Assembly: GCA_022457155.1 (NCBI GenBank)
Contig: JAJGOT010000456.1
Coordinates: 312,501-376,500 of the forward strand
Source: Cladopsammia gracilis
Taxonomy: Eukaryota; Cnidaria; Anthozoa; Scleractinia; Dendrophylliidae
Length of the DNA: 64,000 bases
Direction: 5' to 3'
Program-made: the position numbers and the translations under genes
Shown here: piece after piece, positions 33,513 to 45,190 of the stretch
How positions within the stretch are numbered: position 1 is the first letter of the stretch
Layout: each line of letters starts with the position of its first letter
The notes under the pieces: model-generated
Seen by the model: only the letters and a program-made list of their open reading frames with translations
Databases searched by the model: none
What the model was told of the DNA's origin: nothing

Positions 33513-34601
33513 GTCGCCAATTTCTTTTCTGATTGCAAGTGCTTTTTCGAGATTTTCTTTAGCCTTGGCATATTCACCAAGAGACTGAAACACCATTCCT
33601 AGGCTTACATAACACGAGGCTTCCCCATTTCTGTCGCCAATTTCTTTTCTGATCGCAAGTGCTTTTTCGAGATGTTCTTTAGCCTTGGCATATTTACTGA
33701 GAACCTGAAACACATTTCCTAGGTTTGCATAACACGAGGCTTCCACATTTCTGTCGCCACTTTCTTTGAAGATCGGAAGCGCTTTTTCGAGATGTTCTTT
33801 AACCTTGGCATATTCACCGAGAGACTGAAACACTGCTGCTAGGTTTGCATAACACGAGGCTTCCGCATTTCTGTTGCCAATTTCTTTTAAGATTGCAAGT
33901 GCTTTTTCGAGATGTTCTTTAGCCTTGGCAGATTCACCAAGAGACTGAAACACCGTTCCTAGGTTTGCATAACACGAGGTTTCCCCATTTCTGTCGCCAA
34001 TTTCTTTGAAGATCGCAAGCGCTTTTTCGAGATGTTCTTTAGCCTTGGCATAATCACCGAGAGACTGAAACACCATTCCTAGGTTTGCATAACACGAGGC
34101 TTCCCCATTTCTGCAGCCAATTTCTTTTAAGATTGCAAGTGCTTTTTCGAGATGTTCTTTAGCCTTGGCAGATTCACCAAGAGACTGAAACAACGTTCCT
34201 AGGTTTGCATAACACGAGGCTTCCCCATTTCTGTCGCCAATTTCTTTTCTGATCACAAGTGCTTTTTCGAGATGTTCTTTAGCCTTGGCATATTTACTGA
34301 GAGACTGAAACACCTTTCCTAGGTCTGCATAACACGAGGCTTCCTCATTTCTGCAGCCAATTTCTTTGAAGATCGGAAGCGCTTTTTCGAGATGTTCTTT
34401 AGCCTTGGCATATTCACCGAGAGACTGAAACACTGTTGCTAGGTTTGCATAACACGAGGCTTCCCCATTTCTGTTGCCATTTTCTTTTAAGGTTGCAAGT
34501 GCTTTTTCGAAATGTTCCTTTGCCTTGGCAGATTCACCAAGAGACTCAAACACCGTTCCTAGGTTTGCATAACACAACGCTTCCTTATTTCTGTCACCAA
34601 T
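33513..34601 (-). CDS. Middle segment of the TPR-CHAT gene, nine TPR units
   Basis: After the stop, the same frame continues for nine 40-residue repeats. Units with signature LPIF...SKY...IRK occur twice in the same order, which points to recent internal duplication or gene conversion. The segment ends at the 2-bp deletion near 33511. Confidence 0.7.
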
Positions 34602-35282
34602 TTATTTTAAGATCGCAAGCGCTTTTTTGAGATGTTCTTTAGCCTTGGCATATTCACCGAGAGACTGAAACACTGTTGCTAGGTTTGCATAACATGAGGC
34701 TTCCCCATTTCTGTTGCCAATTTCTTTTAAGATTGCAAGTGCTTTTTCGAGATGTTCTTTAGCCTTGGCAGATTCACCAAGAGACTGAAACACCGTTCCT
34801 AGGTTTGCATAACACGAGGCTTCGCCATTTCTGTCGCCATTTTCTTTTAAGATCGCAAGCGCTTTTTTGAGATGTTCTTTAGCCTTGGCATATTCACCGA
34901 GGGACTGAAACACTGTTGCTAGGTTTGCATAGCACGAGGCTTCTCCATTGATGTCGCCACTCTCGCGCATTAAGACCAGAAGCTTTCTACCGCATTTTAT
35001 TGCATTCTTATGATTGTAAACAAGACGGTAACCTTCGAACAACTGGGAATATAGCACTTTGTAAGTTAATCTGACGAATTCGGTTTCTTTTTTCAGAGAT
35101 TTAGTGTTGAGGATAATTAAACATTCTTTTATTAACTGGATGGCCTTTAGAACACGATTATTGTTGCAAAGTAAAGTGGCAATCAGTATTCCAATAGCGA
35201 TGACTTGTTCAACATCGACCATGTTGTCCATGACAGTCTTTTCTAGAAGAAACAAAATACACGTGGTGCGAAAGAACAACAA
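34602..35282 (-). CDS. N-terminal segment of the TPR-CHAT gene
   Basis: The segment has the non-repeat N terminus (MDNMVDVEQVIAIGILIA from the ATG at 35231; an upstream in-frame ATG at 35282 precedes a likely splice acceptor and is less likely) and the first three TPR units with the pattern EASCYANL...[10 protein letters not shown]. It ends at the internal TAA where all sibling repeats have GAA. Confidence 0.7.
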   Translation of the reverse strand: MLFFRTTCILFLLEKTVMDNMVDVEQVIAIGILIATLLCNNNRVLKAIQLIKECLIILNTKSLKKETEFVRLTYKVLYSQLFEGYRLVYNHKNAIKCGRKLLVLMRESGDINGEASCYANLATVFQSLGEYAKAKEHLKKALAILKENGDRNGEASCYANLGTVFQSLGESAKAKEHLEKALAILKEIGNRNGEASCYANLATVFQSLGEYAKAKEHLKKALAILK

Positions 35283-37015
35283 AAGTCTTTATTAGTTAAC
35301 TATTATATAATTTACAAGAGAGGCCCGCAGGTAGCAAAAGCTAATATTAACAGGTCAGTCAAATCAATTAAGTGATTTTAATATAGAAATCGCTATACAC
35401 ACTATATTTGTTAAAATAAAAAGAAAGGATCAAGGAACAGAAAAGAGAAGAAACAGAAAGGAAAAAAAAAGTGATTGAGATAAAATAAAAAGAATTATGA
35501 AAATAATGATTAAAATTAAATTAAAATTTCATTATAGCAATTAAAATTGCTTTTTGATTTAACTTAAGAGATAATCTCGTCAATATTAATATAGTAGTCT
35601 GAATCTTTAAGTATAGTCAAAAGTATATCCTTAATTTTGTTTTTGAACGAACGAATGAGCCTTCGTCGTAGAAACGTGGTTCCTCCATAGAAATGAGCCT
35701 TCGCAGTAGAAATGTGGCTCCACCGGAGAAATGCGGCTCCTCCATAGAAATGAGCCTCTTTCGTAAATATGGGCATATTTGTAAAACATGGACTGGACTG
35801 GATTTGTAAAACATGGCTTTGTAAAACATGGATTTGTAAAACATGGATTTTGTAAAATGAAAACAAAAAGTATTCTTTCGACTTTCTCAATTTCACGTTT
35901 TTCTGTCCTCCAGATGTTGTCACGGATTATATGTTAAAAAGTGTTGACGGGCCTGTACGACTCCTGCAGTTCGCAAATAAATTTTAAAGCCTCCATAGCT
36001 TAGCCTTTACACTCTTTCTTAAGCAAGACGCGAGTTTCGGTTCTAAGAGTCAAGTCAGTTTTCCTCATATGAGGCGTCTGTGTAAATACCGACCTAAAAG
36101 CTGAAAAGGCTCAGGCAACCTTTCATCTGTGTTAGAAACAAAATATGAAAGCTGTGAGAAGTAAATGTTGCAAAATTAACAGGGCTCGAGACTAACGGTA
36201 GCCAACTAGACATAGTCTAGTAAAAATTCAGTTATGGCTAGTAGATTTTGGCTTCACTAGCCATTTTGGTTAGTGAAAATGGTAATGAACTGGACGGAAA
36301 CGAAACTGGAAATTATTTCCGATTAATCGCAAAGGCAAACATGAGAGAACAGAACATGGACAAATTGCATAAGCTACTCCAAAAGAAGCATAAACTGTCC
36401 AAAACCACGTGACCTCGTTTAACTTCGATCAAACTTTACCAAAAACTCAGGTTCTGTGTTTTGAGTGCCGTCCGGGGTGCGTAAGCATCCAGTACAGTTA
36501 GTTTTCTGATGCAAATAGTATTAGACTACAAGTGATCACTTACTTTTTCAGAGATAGTGGTTGTTGGCGAAACACAAGCGCGCGAAAAAATCGCCACCAT
36601 CGAGGAGATGGGACGCTAGGAGAAAACAAGAGATTTGTTTCGTCTGCTCCACTATCCCTTAGAAATATAAGATGCTACAAGTTAAATAAGCCAAACATTG
36701 GGTCTGATCGACAGAGGTTAACACGTTTCCCGCCGTATTAACCCTATTCGTACCGGGCTTTTTTGGACCTTCTGGGACCAGGGGGCTCCAAAAGCCCACC
36801 TATCTAGATCCGCAAATATGAAAGCTATAGCAATGAAACTTTGAGGGTGTATAGTATGTCCGAAATTGTTGAAGGTGCGACAAGCAAGACTATAGAGATT
36901 GTGCGATTTTTACCCTTGGCATTTAAAGGTGTGAAGAAAAAGAAAAAAAATATTCCGACACTTCACAAGTCATAGAGTTCACGTACACAAAGAATAATTA
37001 AAAACAATAATCAGA
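35283..37015. other. No gene seen; short tandem repeats
   Basis: About 35650-35760 has three to four ~33-bp copies around AGAAATG(A/T)G(C/G)CT, and 35775-35850 has several copies of TTGTAAAACATGGA. Small frames here follow these repeats and are not annotated. Confidence 0.5.
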
Positions 37016-37017
37016 AC

Positions 37018-37135
37018 TAAGTCTTGTGTTGTCCCATCCTAAATAACCACAAATCCATCCTCTAGTTATATAAACACAGGATGGAACTAAGTCTTGTGTT
37101 ATCCCATCCTAAATAACCACACATCCATCCGACAA
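37018..37135. repeat. Tandem duplication of ~65 bp
   Basis: Two copies of AACTAAGTCTTGTGTTGTCC and the following CATCCTAAATAACCACA. Confidence 0.75.
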
Positions 37136-37940
37136 GCCATCTGTATGAAACAGCTCGCAAAAAACTGATGAAAATGCCTATTTCTAGAATATGATAATAT
37201 CAAGAAAGAGAATTCTACATGTTTCATGAAATGTATAGGATGTATAGGACTGGAAATATTAAAAAAGAGGTTCCAAATATGACAGGCTCGAATTGTTGAA
37301 TTTGTGATTTTACAATCACATGAAACACCTTTCTAAAAAATAAATATGACTGAGATTCTTTGATGACAATTGCCATAACAAACCTAAGACATTCAAAGCA
37401 AGATGAAAGAACATTGTTCAGTGTCCGTTCATTTCGCTGCAAACCACTTTATTTAATAAACCACTATAAATATACCAATGTATACCTCGTTCTAAAGCGT
37501 GAGGCCACAAGCATGCTTTTCCACAGAAAAGCAAACAGTAAGTGTTCGTGTTCATTTTGTAGCGAAACGATTCGAAGTACGTTACTTGAAGTTGCAGCGA
37601 AACGAGTTTACATTTCAGCGAAACGACTTCGATTTGCAAGGAAACGACCTACAACCTCAGTATGCAAGCACTTACTGATTCTCTGTTTGTCCATCGCGGC
37701 GACGGTATCCCTTCCATTCTTGTCTCTAATACTAGAGGTTACAAATTGTAATGATAATGCTGCGAGCAGATGCTATTGGGTCAATTACCATCATTTTCGA
37801 ATTACATAAACGAAAAAAAGCAAGGCTGATTTGCTATTATTTATAGCTGATTAGATCCTCAATTTGGATCCGGTGCTTCTGTCTTGTTACGTTGGTCCTT
37901 GCCTTCAAAACTGCAATCGAATTACATGCCATATAAGTAG
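37136..37940. other. No gene seen
   Basis: A 149-codon plus frame (37360-37809) includes several CGAAACGA copies at 37560-37650 and has no recognisable domain. It is treated as chance. Confidence 0.5.
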
Positions 37941-37946
37941 TTCCTT

Positions 37947-38740
37947 GTGATCCATTGTTCAATCGGCAAACTCTGAGCACGTAACAACGCTGAAAAACTC
38001 ATAAAAGAACATTGCCTTTACCGTGAAATGTCACCAAATCGTTAGTGACCTTAATGAATGCTCTTTGTGATCCATTGTTCAATTGGCAAACTCTGAGGAC
38101 GTAACAACGCTGAAAAACTCATAAAACAAAACATTGCCTTCCCCGCAAAATGTCACTAAATCGTTCGTGACCTTGATGAATGCTCTTTGTGATTCATTGT
38201 TCCGCGTAATGCGTAGGCAATACACTTGAATTATTTAACGACTGCGTACCGCGTACCGCGTAGCAAGAAAAAATATTGCCCTGTCCTCTTGATTATTTAA
38301 CGATTGTGTTCCACGTACCGCGTAGGCAAAAAAATATTGCCCTGTCCTCTTAGATTATTTAACGACTGCGTACCGCGTACCGCGTACCGCGTAGGCAAGA
38401 AAATATGTTGTCTTGTCATTTCTTGATACTGCCACTGCGTACCGCGTACAGACTTTCCTGAGGCACTCGAAATGGCAGGGTACACTCAGAACCAAATTGT
38501 TAAAACAAATCGACAGGTAAGAACTCTTTTGTTTTTTTAATTTTAAGTTCTTACCTGTCGATTTGTTTTAACAATTTGGTTCTTAAAATAACAATTCGAG
38601 TTTAAGAGTGGTATTCAGCAGTTACTCCGGTCCATTGTTCAATCGGCAAACTCTGAGCACGTAACAACTCTGAAAAACTCATAAAAAACATTGTATTCCC
38701 CGTGAAATGTCATTAAATCGTTCGTGATCTTGGTGAATGC
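37947..38740. repeat. ~120-bp direct repeat (three copies) with an internal 62-bp GCGTACC-rich array
   Basis: Copies start near 37947, 38067 and 38628 (TCCATTGTTCAAT(C/T)GGCAAAC). Between the second and third, 38229-38410 has three ~62-bp units containing GCGTACCGCGTACCGCGTAG. Confidence 0.8.
38488..38583. repeat. Hairpin with 38-bp perfect arms
   Basis: The sequence from AGAACCAAATTG through GGTAAGAACT is exactly inverted at 38546-38583, with a 20-base AT-rich loop. Confidence 0.85.
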
Positions 38741-39029
38741 TTCCAGCAACAAATTAGTTTGAATTTGGCATGATACATTTGCAAATATCGAGGGAAGCGA
38801 GCACTGCTATGGACAGATATGGACGGTGAAAGATGCATCCAGATCCAGGCGCATCTAAGTTATGATGACACCGCTGGACGCACGCTTGCTCAAAATCATC
38901 GTGACAAACATCAAAATCTCAAAAATCGAGACTGCAGCAGCATAACATAAAGCGCAGGGTATCCAAGCAACCACAGGCAAACCAAAGATTAGTGTGCTAC
39001 TCGCCTGGGGGCTCGCAGCAATAAGTAGT

Positions 39030-39195
39030 GGACCTACTTGTAAAAGTACTGATCTGTTCGTCATTGACGAGAAGTCATCGTGCTTCGTAATACACCTAAC
39101 ACGCCCAATCCTTCCATCGAATGTTAACTTCTGGCAAGCCTGTGTGATCTCCACACAGCATCTGCATTCGACGGCATCGATCAAATTTCGCACAG
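39030..39195 (-). pseudogene. Possible exon of a P2X7-type C-terminal (zinc/cysteine) domain
   Basis: The minus frame contains ECRCCVEI and CITKHDDFSSM followed by SVLLQ, spaced as in the cysteine-rich intracellular domain of P2X7-like proteins that is common in cnidarian genomes (CCxEI ... CIT.H..F ... VL). A donor-like GTAGGT follows SVLLQ at about 39030. A clear 5' acceptor was not found, and a MITE begins 11 bases away. It is probably a dispersed gene or transposon fragment. Confidence 0.35.
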
Positions 39196-39205
39196 CACAT
39201 AGAAT

Positions 39206-39679
39206 CCTTTACGGTTGCCAGGGCATGCTGGGTAATCAGGACAAGATGGTGGAAAAATCAAAAGTTTGTATGAGAACTCAAAGTCATTTAATTGTTGCAA
39301 ATTGGATATATTTGTCACTTTACCTTTGAAAAATGTAACTCGAGCTTAAAGATACTACACACTAAATCTGGAGTGCACGACAGTCCTTTGTCACTTTTTA
39401 GCAAATGTGACGTCTTCCATACATTTTATGTAATTTTTGTGTTGCCTGATTACAGAAAATGTATGGAAGAACCCAGGTTTTCTAAAAAGCAACAAATGAC
39501 TGCTATGCACTCCAGATTTAGTGTGTAGTATCTTTAAGCTCAAGAGTTACATTTTTCAAAGGTAAAATGACAAATATATCCAATTTGCAACAATTAAATG
39601 ACTTTGAGTTCTCATACAAACTTTTGATTTTTCCACCATCTTGTCCTGATTACCCGGCATGCCCTGGCAATCGTAAAGG
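39206..39679. mobile_element. 474-bp MITE with ~230-bp inverted arms
   Basis: CCTTTACGGTTGCCAGGGCA begins it and the inverse ends it. The arms are nearly complementary throughout and leave a ~15-base centre. Frames inside are non-coding. Confidence 0.8.
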
Positions 39680-40335
39680 GGTCTATTGTCCATAAATACA
39701 CCTTACCAAACCAAAATCGGGCTAAAATATAGAAATGAATTCCAAAAACGACCCGAAAAGCAGAAAATTATCCAAGAAGTTCCGTTCCCTCTACTTTCTT
39801 GCTAACGTAAACACGTTCTCACCATTCATCCAGGAGTGAATTCCCTTAAAATCTGTTCCGCAAAGCCGCAGGAGAAAAATCATCCTGGTCTCCGTCGTTA
39901 TCGTCTTCGTCGTCACTTGAGTTTGCTAGTGGTTCGTCAGTGATATGGTTGTACCTCCATTTCCCCGGAATTATCGCTTAGCCATTCTTGTTTGCTTAAA
40001 TTACTCTCACGGAAGATGACATAGTATCGTCACTGTCAGACAGATTGCGAGAAGTTAACTTACTTCAAGAAATAACAGCGTGTCTATCGAGTAGAATTTT
40101 CACATAGTGGTAACATAAATCCGAGTGTAAACAAATGAGTGGAACCACTGATTACGTCATCAGAGCCAAGCTCGTTACCAGTCTCCGGACCCACCATTTT
40201 GGTCTTTTGAAGACGCTTTCGCGAGCAAAAAAAAATTTTGTCTTCGTTCTATCGATTTTCTTTTTTCATTTCGCAATAACAACATAATAAGCTACAAAAT
40301 TTCATATACACTTAAAAAGGATATGTAAAGGTACA
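39680..40335. other. No gene seen
   Basis: Unique-looking, non-coding sequence between the MITE and the LINE 3' end. Confidence 0.45.
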
Positions 40336-42380
40336 AAATGTCTTAATATAGCGATTAGGCCGATTGTTTTACTAATAATTATAATCAACATGGTTCTTCC
40401 AAGAAAGGTTGTTATCAATAAGTACTCCAAGATATTTTACATAATCTTTGCGCTCCAGGGAAATATTCATCATTTGATCATTGTCAAATATAGTAATTTT
40501 AGGTTTAAAAGTTAATTTCTTTTGATAGGGATGAAATATGATATAGTTTGATTTCTTTATATTAAGACTCAATTTATTAGCGGTTAACCAGACATGTAGT
40601 TTGCGTAGTTCAGCAATGACAACTTGTTCTAGAGGCTTAAGATTTTTATTAGTGTAAAGAATGTGTGTCGTCAGCAAAAAGATAAAAATTGAGTATATCA
40701 GAACATTTATATATATCGTTAATGTGTAATAAAAAAAGGGGTGGGCCTAATACAGATCCTTGAGGAACACCACAAGGAGTTTTAATTCTTCCAGAAATAT
40801 GAAGGCCTATTTGTGTTGTTTGTGTTCGATCTTGCAGATAAGACGAAAACTATTTACTTATTACTCCGCAAAAACCGTATTGGTCAAGTTTATCAAGTAA
40901 AATATCATGATCAACTGTGTCAAAAGCTTTGTTTAGGTCGATAAAGACACCGCATTAGTATAGACTTTTGTCCATATTCGATTGAATAGTATTTACTATA
41001 TCAAGAATTGCATGTTGAGTTGAATGCGATTCTGGAAAGCCATATTGAGAAGAATACAGTATCTCATTTTAATTTATAAAAGATTTGATCCTTTTATACA
41101 TCACTTTTTCAAAGATTCTGTTGAAGTTTGATAATAAAGATATTGGTCTATAGTTATTCAAATCAGTCTCATCATCTGATTTATATATCGGTATAACTTT
41201 TGACATTTTTAACTTGGAAGGTCTGGAAGGATATACACCGAGTGTAATAGATATGTTAAGTATTTCCGCTAAAATATTGCTTATATAACATTACTTGCAT
41301 ATTTTAGTCATCTTGAAGGGCAAGAATAAAGACCATGAGATTTGTTGTTTGAAAAAAACAATATTTCCAAATTAATTTCAGCTGGGGTGACCTGTTGGAA
41401 GCAAAAAGATGATTCACGAGATTTAGATTTATCGAGGAAGTCAGTATAGGTTTTTTTTGGTGGTAATTGATTCGCTAATTAAAATCCCACTGTTGAAAAA
41501 TGCTCGTTAAGAACATGGGGTATTCGAGTAAGATCACGGGTGACTTTATTATTATTTTTGGTATCCTTAAGAGCGCTAATTAATTTACTCTTTTTGGTTT
41601 TGCGATTTAATAACTCATTTATTCCATTCCTGTTTCTATTTCATATTAGATTAGTTTACGTAAAAATATTCAAAATGATGTTGCTTTTTGCTGATTCTTG
41701 TTAAGCTGCAGATTTTATTTCTATAAAATTTATATTTAGTGTCATTGCCGGACATATACAGCCTGTTTTTAATCTTAATTGATCCTTATTCCTTTTGGTA
41801 TCCATGGTTTAGAGAGTTGTTAATAATTTTATTGAATTTATTATAAAAAGAAGAGAACACCTTATCTACGTCATTAGCTTCATTAGAGATAATACTATTC
41901 CAGTCAACTTGGGAGAGGTCATCACCCCCTCCCCCATCGCTAAAACAGTCTTCTGGAAACCGTGAGAAATCACGCAATTTGGCTTAACCTTAGGTTTAAC
42001 TCTGACTGATTTCATAATACAAAATTGAGAAAAATGATCGCTAATATCAGACATTAAATTTCCACTGATCATAACTTGGTCAGGATTATTAACAAAAATG
42101 TTATCAATGAGATTGGCAGAATTATTACGGACACGTGTTGGTTTATCAATAGTAGGAAAGACATAACAGCTTTGGAGAGACAATAAAAAGTCGTGACTAT
42201 ACCGAGAGGACTCAAATTTCAATAGATCGATGTTATAATCTCCTAAAATATAGGTTTGATTTCCAATTGAAGTTAATATTTTTACAGTTTCTACAAAATA
42301 AGAGTTGTGCTGTCTGTAGATAACACCGCAGATTATATTTTTCTTCTGGATGATATAAATCACAAAGCTTGAAATGCTTC

Positions 42381-42539
42381 AATCGGCCTTTATCACGCTC
42401 CGCCATTTTGTATAAAAACAAAAGATTTACGCCTCCCAGCCTCGCAGTGAAAAATTTGAAAACGAGGTTGGGCGGGCAAAAACAAAGCATTTTATTCTCC
42501 GGGGAGTCAACATGGCCGCCGCGTGATAAAGGCCTATTG
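42381..42539. mobile_element. ~159-bp MITE nested in the LINE
   Basis: Inverted ends AATCGGCCTTTATCACGC and GCGTGATAAAGGCCTATT. It separates the LINE endonuclease segment ending LESTS from that starting EAFQAL. Confidence 0.7.
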
Positions 42540-42707
42540 AGGTACTTTCTAAAATTGCATAGTTTAGCTTTTCATCAATAAACATTCCGACGCTTCTAGA
42601 AGCTAGAGGCGTTGGAGTGTATTCAAATTCCTAGCCTGGTATTTTTGGCCAGGAAACATCAGAATTTGAATTGGTAATTTTAGTTTCCGTAATTCCAATG
42701 ATATTAA

Positions 42708-42860
42708 AGGCCCAGTATCACCCATTGGGCTTTGCGGTCGTTTGTTTTTGTTTTAAAATGACGAGCTCGCTCGTGATTGGCTCTTTCAGGAATTTCGACT
42801 GCGTTAAATTCAATCGTCGAGGCATTGGGCGCGCAATGCATTTTGGGTGATACTGGTCCT
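42708..42860. mobile_element. 153-bp TTAA MITE nested in the LINE
   Basis: Ends AGGCCCAGTATCACCCA and TGGGTGATACTGGTCCT with TTAA on both sides. Removing the element and one TTAA restores the LINE frame across FHF|NIIGITET. A relative lies at 56045-56208. Confidence 0.85.
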
Positions 42861-43204
42861 TTAAAATGAAAGTTAAGTTTTTCTAGGAGATGGGTTTGAA
42901 GATTTTCTAAATTATGATTCAGGCTTACTAAATCGAGAAACTACTATCGATTTCATCTTTCGATAATTTAGTTTTCATTTCATGAAAATTTTGTGGAGAG
43001 GAGTATCGGCTATGTATGCACCGATTAAATTGATTATTATTTAAATTTAAGTTTTCATCTAATCTTGTATTTAAATTAATCAAATCATAATCATATAATC
43101 TGGATAGCTTATCTAATTTTTTTTTTAGTCTGACATCTAGAAAGATAATTATTATTAAACTGGCCGTGATAAGAAGCTAGGTCTCCTCTGAAATAAAAAT
43201 AAGG

Positions 43205-43550
43205 CAGTTCTTGTAATAAATATTTCAGATTGTTTTGTCTAAGTTTATCTTTTCTCAGAGTCTGAGGGGCACAGGTTTTAAAAATTATGATTATTTAAAC
43301 ACAACAATATTACATTACTCGATTACAAGTATAACAAACAGTTTTTAGTTTAAAACCCGAGCAAAGTGCGCATTCTGTCCTGGCATAAATGTAACCAAAG
43401 TTACACAAATTTGACACGACAATTAAAATACAAATGCAGTTTCAAATCTGTTATTCATTATTTATACAGATCTAGAATTACGTAAGAATTAACAAAACTA
43501 ATGTAAATTATGTAATTTGAGAAACAAAATTCTTTTTCCATTTTTAAAGG
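43205..43550. other. No gene seen
   Basis: AT-rich sequence that may include LINE 5' remnants; no motif was recognised. Confidence 0.4.
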
Positions 43551-43554
43551 GTGA

Positions 43555-43650
43555 GTGACCATCCCTGTGGATCTGGTCCATGGGCCACCCCTGTGGACCT
43601 GGTCCATGGACCACCACGCGGACCCGGTCCATGGACCAACTGATGGACGA
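43555..43650. repeat. ~27-bp tandem repeat around GGTCCATGGACCAC
   Basis: Three to four copies; each contains a palindromic GGTCCATGGACC. Confidence 0.75.
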
Positions 43651-44152
43651 CCCCTAATGTTCTTCAATTTTAATATTTGTTTTTATATTTTTTTCTGTCA
43701 GTATAAAGGATGGACTACGGACTTGGGACAGGGTTTAAAAGACAGTGTTAAGTTTAAATAAATGTGGCATTCAACGTCAATATTTAACTTTCTGCTGTTA
43801 ATGTAATTGCAATATTACACTTTTGCCGATATTGCATTTACGTAGTTCGATTCCTGGTCGGTACTGTTGGGGCAGGAGCATGTGAAGTTTTAGTGCTCTC
43901 CTTGCAGATTTCGCTCGACACAAGAAGAACAAGAAGGACTGGGCCAAGTCCCAAGCTATTATTATTATGGGATGTAGACAATCCCATGCGCCTTTCTTCG
44001 TTTGGATTCGCTGTTCATGTGCAGTCAAGAAATACTGACAAAACGAAGCCTAGTGGAGTACAGTATAAACAAACACATACGCAAGCCACCATACTACTGT
44101 ATAGTGTCGGAACAAGATAAAGGTTGATTTCGTTGTAATGGTTTCTAGGTGC

Positions 44153-44353
44153 TTTGTGGATACTCGTGAAGAGCAGTGTTTTCATTTCGAATTCTCCGCG
44201 AGGAAAGGGGGAGGGGAGGGGTGCGTAGTTGCTTCCTTGTCTACAGCAACCTCTGTAAACAAGAATGTAACTATGCACCCGCTCCCCTCCCCTCCCCCCG
44301 CCCCCTCCTTCCCTTCCCTCGCCGAGAACTAGATGTTCCCGAGTATCCACAAA
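44153..44353. mobile_element. ~200-bp inverted-repeat element
   Basis: TTTGTGGATACTCG and CGAGTATCCACAAA bound it. Inner arms GGGGAGGGGAGGGGTGCGTAG and their inverse enclose the centre. Non-coding. Confidence 0.65.
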
Positions 44354-44805
44354 AATAGGAAAACCCCTCGCAGAATAATACTCGGCAAAAAATTATCCCC
44401 TTGAGTCGAATAAAGAACTCTCCTTTTTAATGTAAACTTATGTTACTGGGGCGATATCGGACGTGAATAACAACTATTAATAATGCTTTCTAATAGAAAA
44501 CAACATTTTTTCAATAGTAATAACTTTTTTCTTGAGTATGGCAGGTGGCAGATGTAGGTTTTTGTTAGATTTTGCTGTTACGTCAGTTGTTAAGGGCAGT
44601 ACTGTATCGCCTTCGAAGATTTAATAGAATTCAATCAAAGGATAGAGCGTGCAACCCAACAAGTAATAAAAGTTGAAAATGTTAAGTTTCCTCCCTTGAT
44701 GAAACAGGAAATCGAAAAAATTAGTTTCCAACAGAAGTTTTAGTCATCTCGAACCGCAAGAAATTGTTGCCGGAAAACACAACAAATCTCCAATCCGCAA
44801 AATAT
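44354..44805. other. No gene seen
   Basis: Non-coding as far as can be read. Confidence 0.4.
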
Positions 44806-44808
44806 CGA

Positions 44809-45190
44809 GCTGATTGGAATCATAAAACCCTTGTTTTTACGTACATGTAGTGAAAATGCTGCAATTTTTCATGATCCATATTAACAAAAAATCAGGTAAA
44901 TATATATATTTTATTATTTTTGTTCTTCCTGCCTCTTTCTTTTCTCCACCGTATTGTCAGTTTGCCGTGTTGTCATTTTCATTTGTTCAAGATTTTCTGC
45001 CTATCCTGATGTCGATCCGGGACCTCTCTTTGATTCGTAGTCACACGATTTTGCTGTCCAGTGTCCATAGCCATTTTCAGGCCTCAAGGAGAGACATCTA
45101 AGGGGGGGGGGAGGGGGTATTACATGACTTAACATGATTAGTGTTGATTTCTTCACGTCAGAAACGAATCAAGTCATAACTTTTTCAATC
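44809..45190 (+). repeat. Dispersed duplication, copy 1, with exon-like end
   Basis: Direct repeat of 51087-51515. At 44990-45040 a pyrimidine-rich tract and AG precede RFSAYPDVDPGPLFDS and a TAG stop. The same peptide and stop occur in copy 2, and the two base differences there are synonymous. It may be a terminal exon of an unrecognised gene family or simply part of a repeat. Confidence 0.45.

Larger units (their letters stand above)
30755..35282 (-). pseudogene. TPR-CHAT protein gene (TTC28-like of cnidarians), interrupted
   Basis: One gene on the minus strand, read from about 35231 to 30755, encodes about 70 N-terminal residues, some 22-23 tetratricopeptide repeats of 40 residues each and a C-terminal CHAT domain. 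A GAA-to-TAA change at 34602-34604 and a 2-bp deletion near 33511 (neighbouring repeats read TTTATGTCG, here TTTGTCG) split it into three frames. An acceptor TTTGTTTCTTCTAG at 35243 lies just before the ATG at 35231, so a 5' non-coding or short coding exon may exist upstream. The last codons overlap a donor-like AAGGTTAGT, so a further exon is possible. Either a pseudogene or two assembly errors; the rest of the frame is well kept. Confidence 0.8.
40340..43200 (-). mobile_element. Degraded non-LTR retrotransposon (LINE; Jockey/CR1-like)
   Basis: On the minus strand the order is a lead with NHNLENLQTHLLEKL, an AP-endonuclease domain (IIGITETK, GVIYRQHN, LGDYNIDLLK, SDISDHFSQF) and a reverse transcriptase with GVPQGSVLGP (about 40770) and FADDT (about 40675), then the thumb region LHVWLTANKLSLNIKKS. 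Several frameshifts and stops break it, so it is inactive. Two MITEs (42381-42539 and 42708-42860) sit in the endonuclease region. The 5' end is unclear beyond about 43200 and the 3' tail was not defined. Confidence 0.85.

Noticed and set aside
37360..37809. 149-codon plus-strand frame
   Set aside because: Includes several copies of CGAAACGA and unrelated AT-rich sequence; no domain.
44015..44358. Frames on both strands across the G/C-rich inverted repeat
   Set aside because: Produced by the palindromic MITE; no conserved motif.
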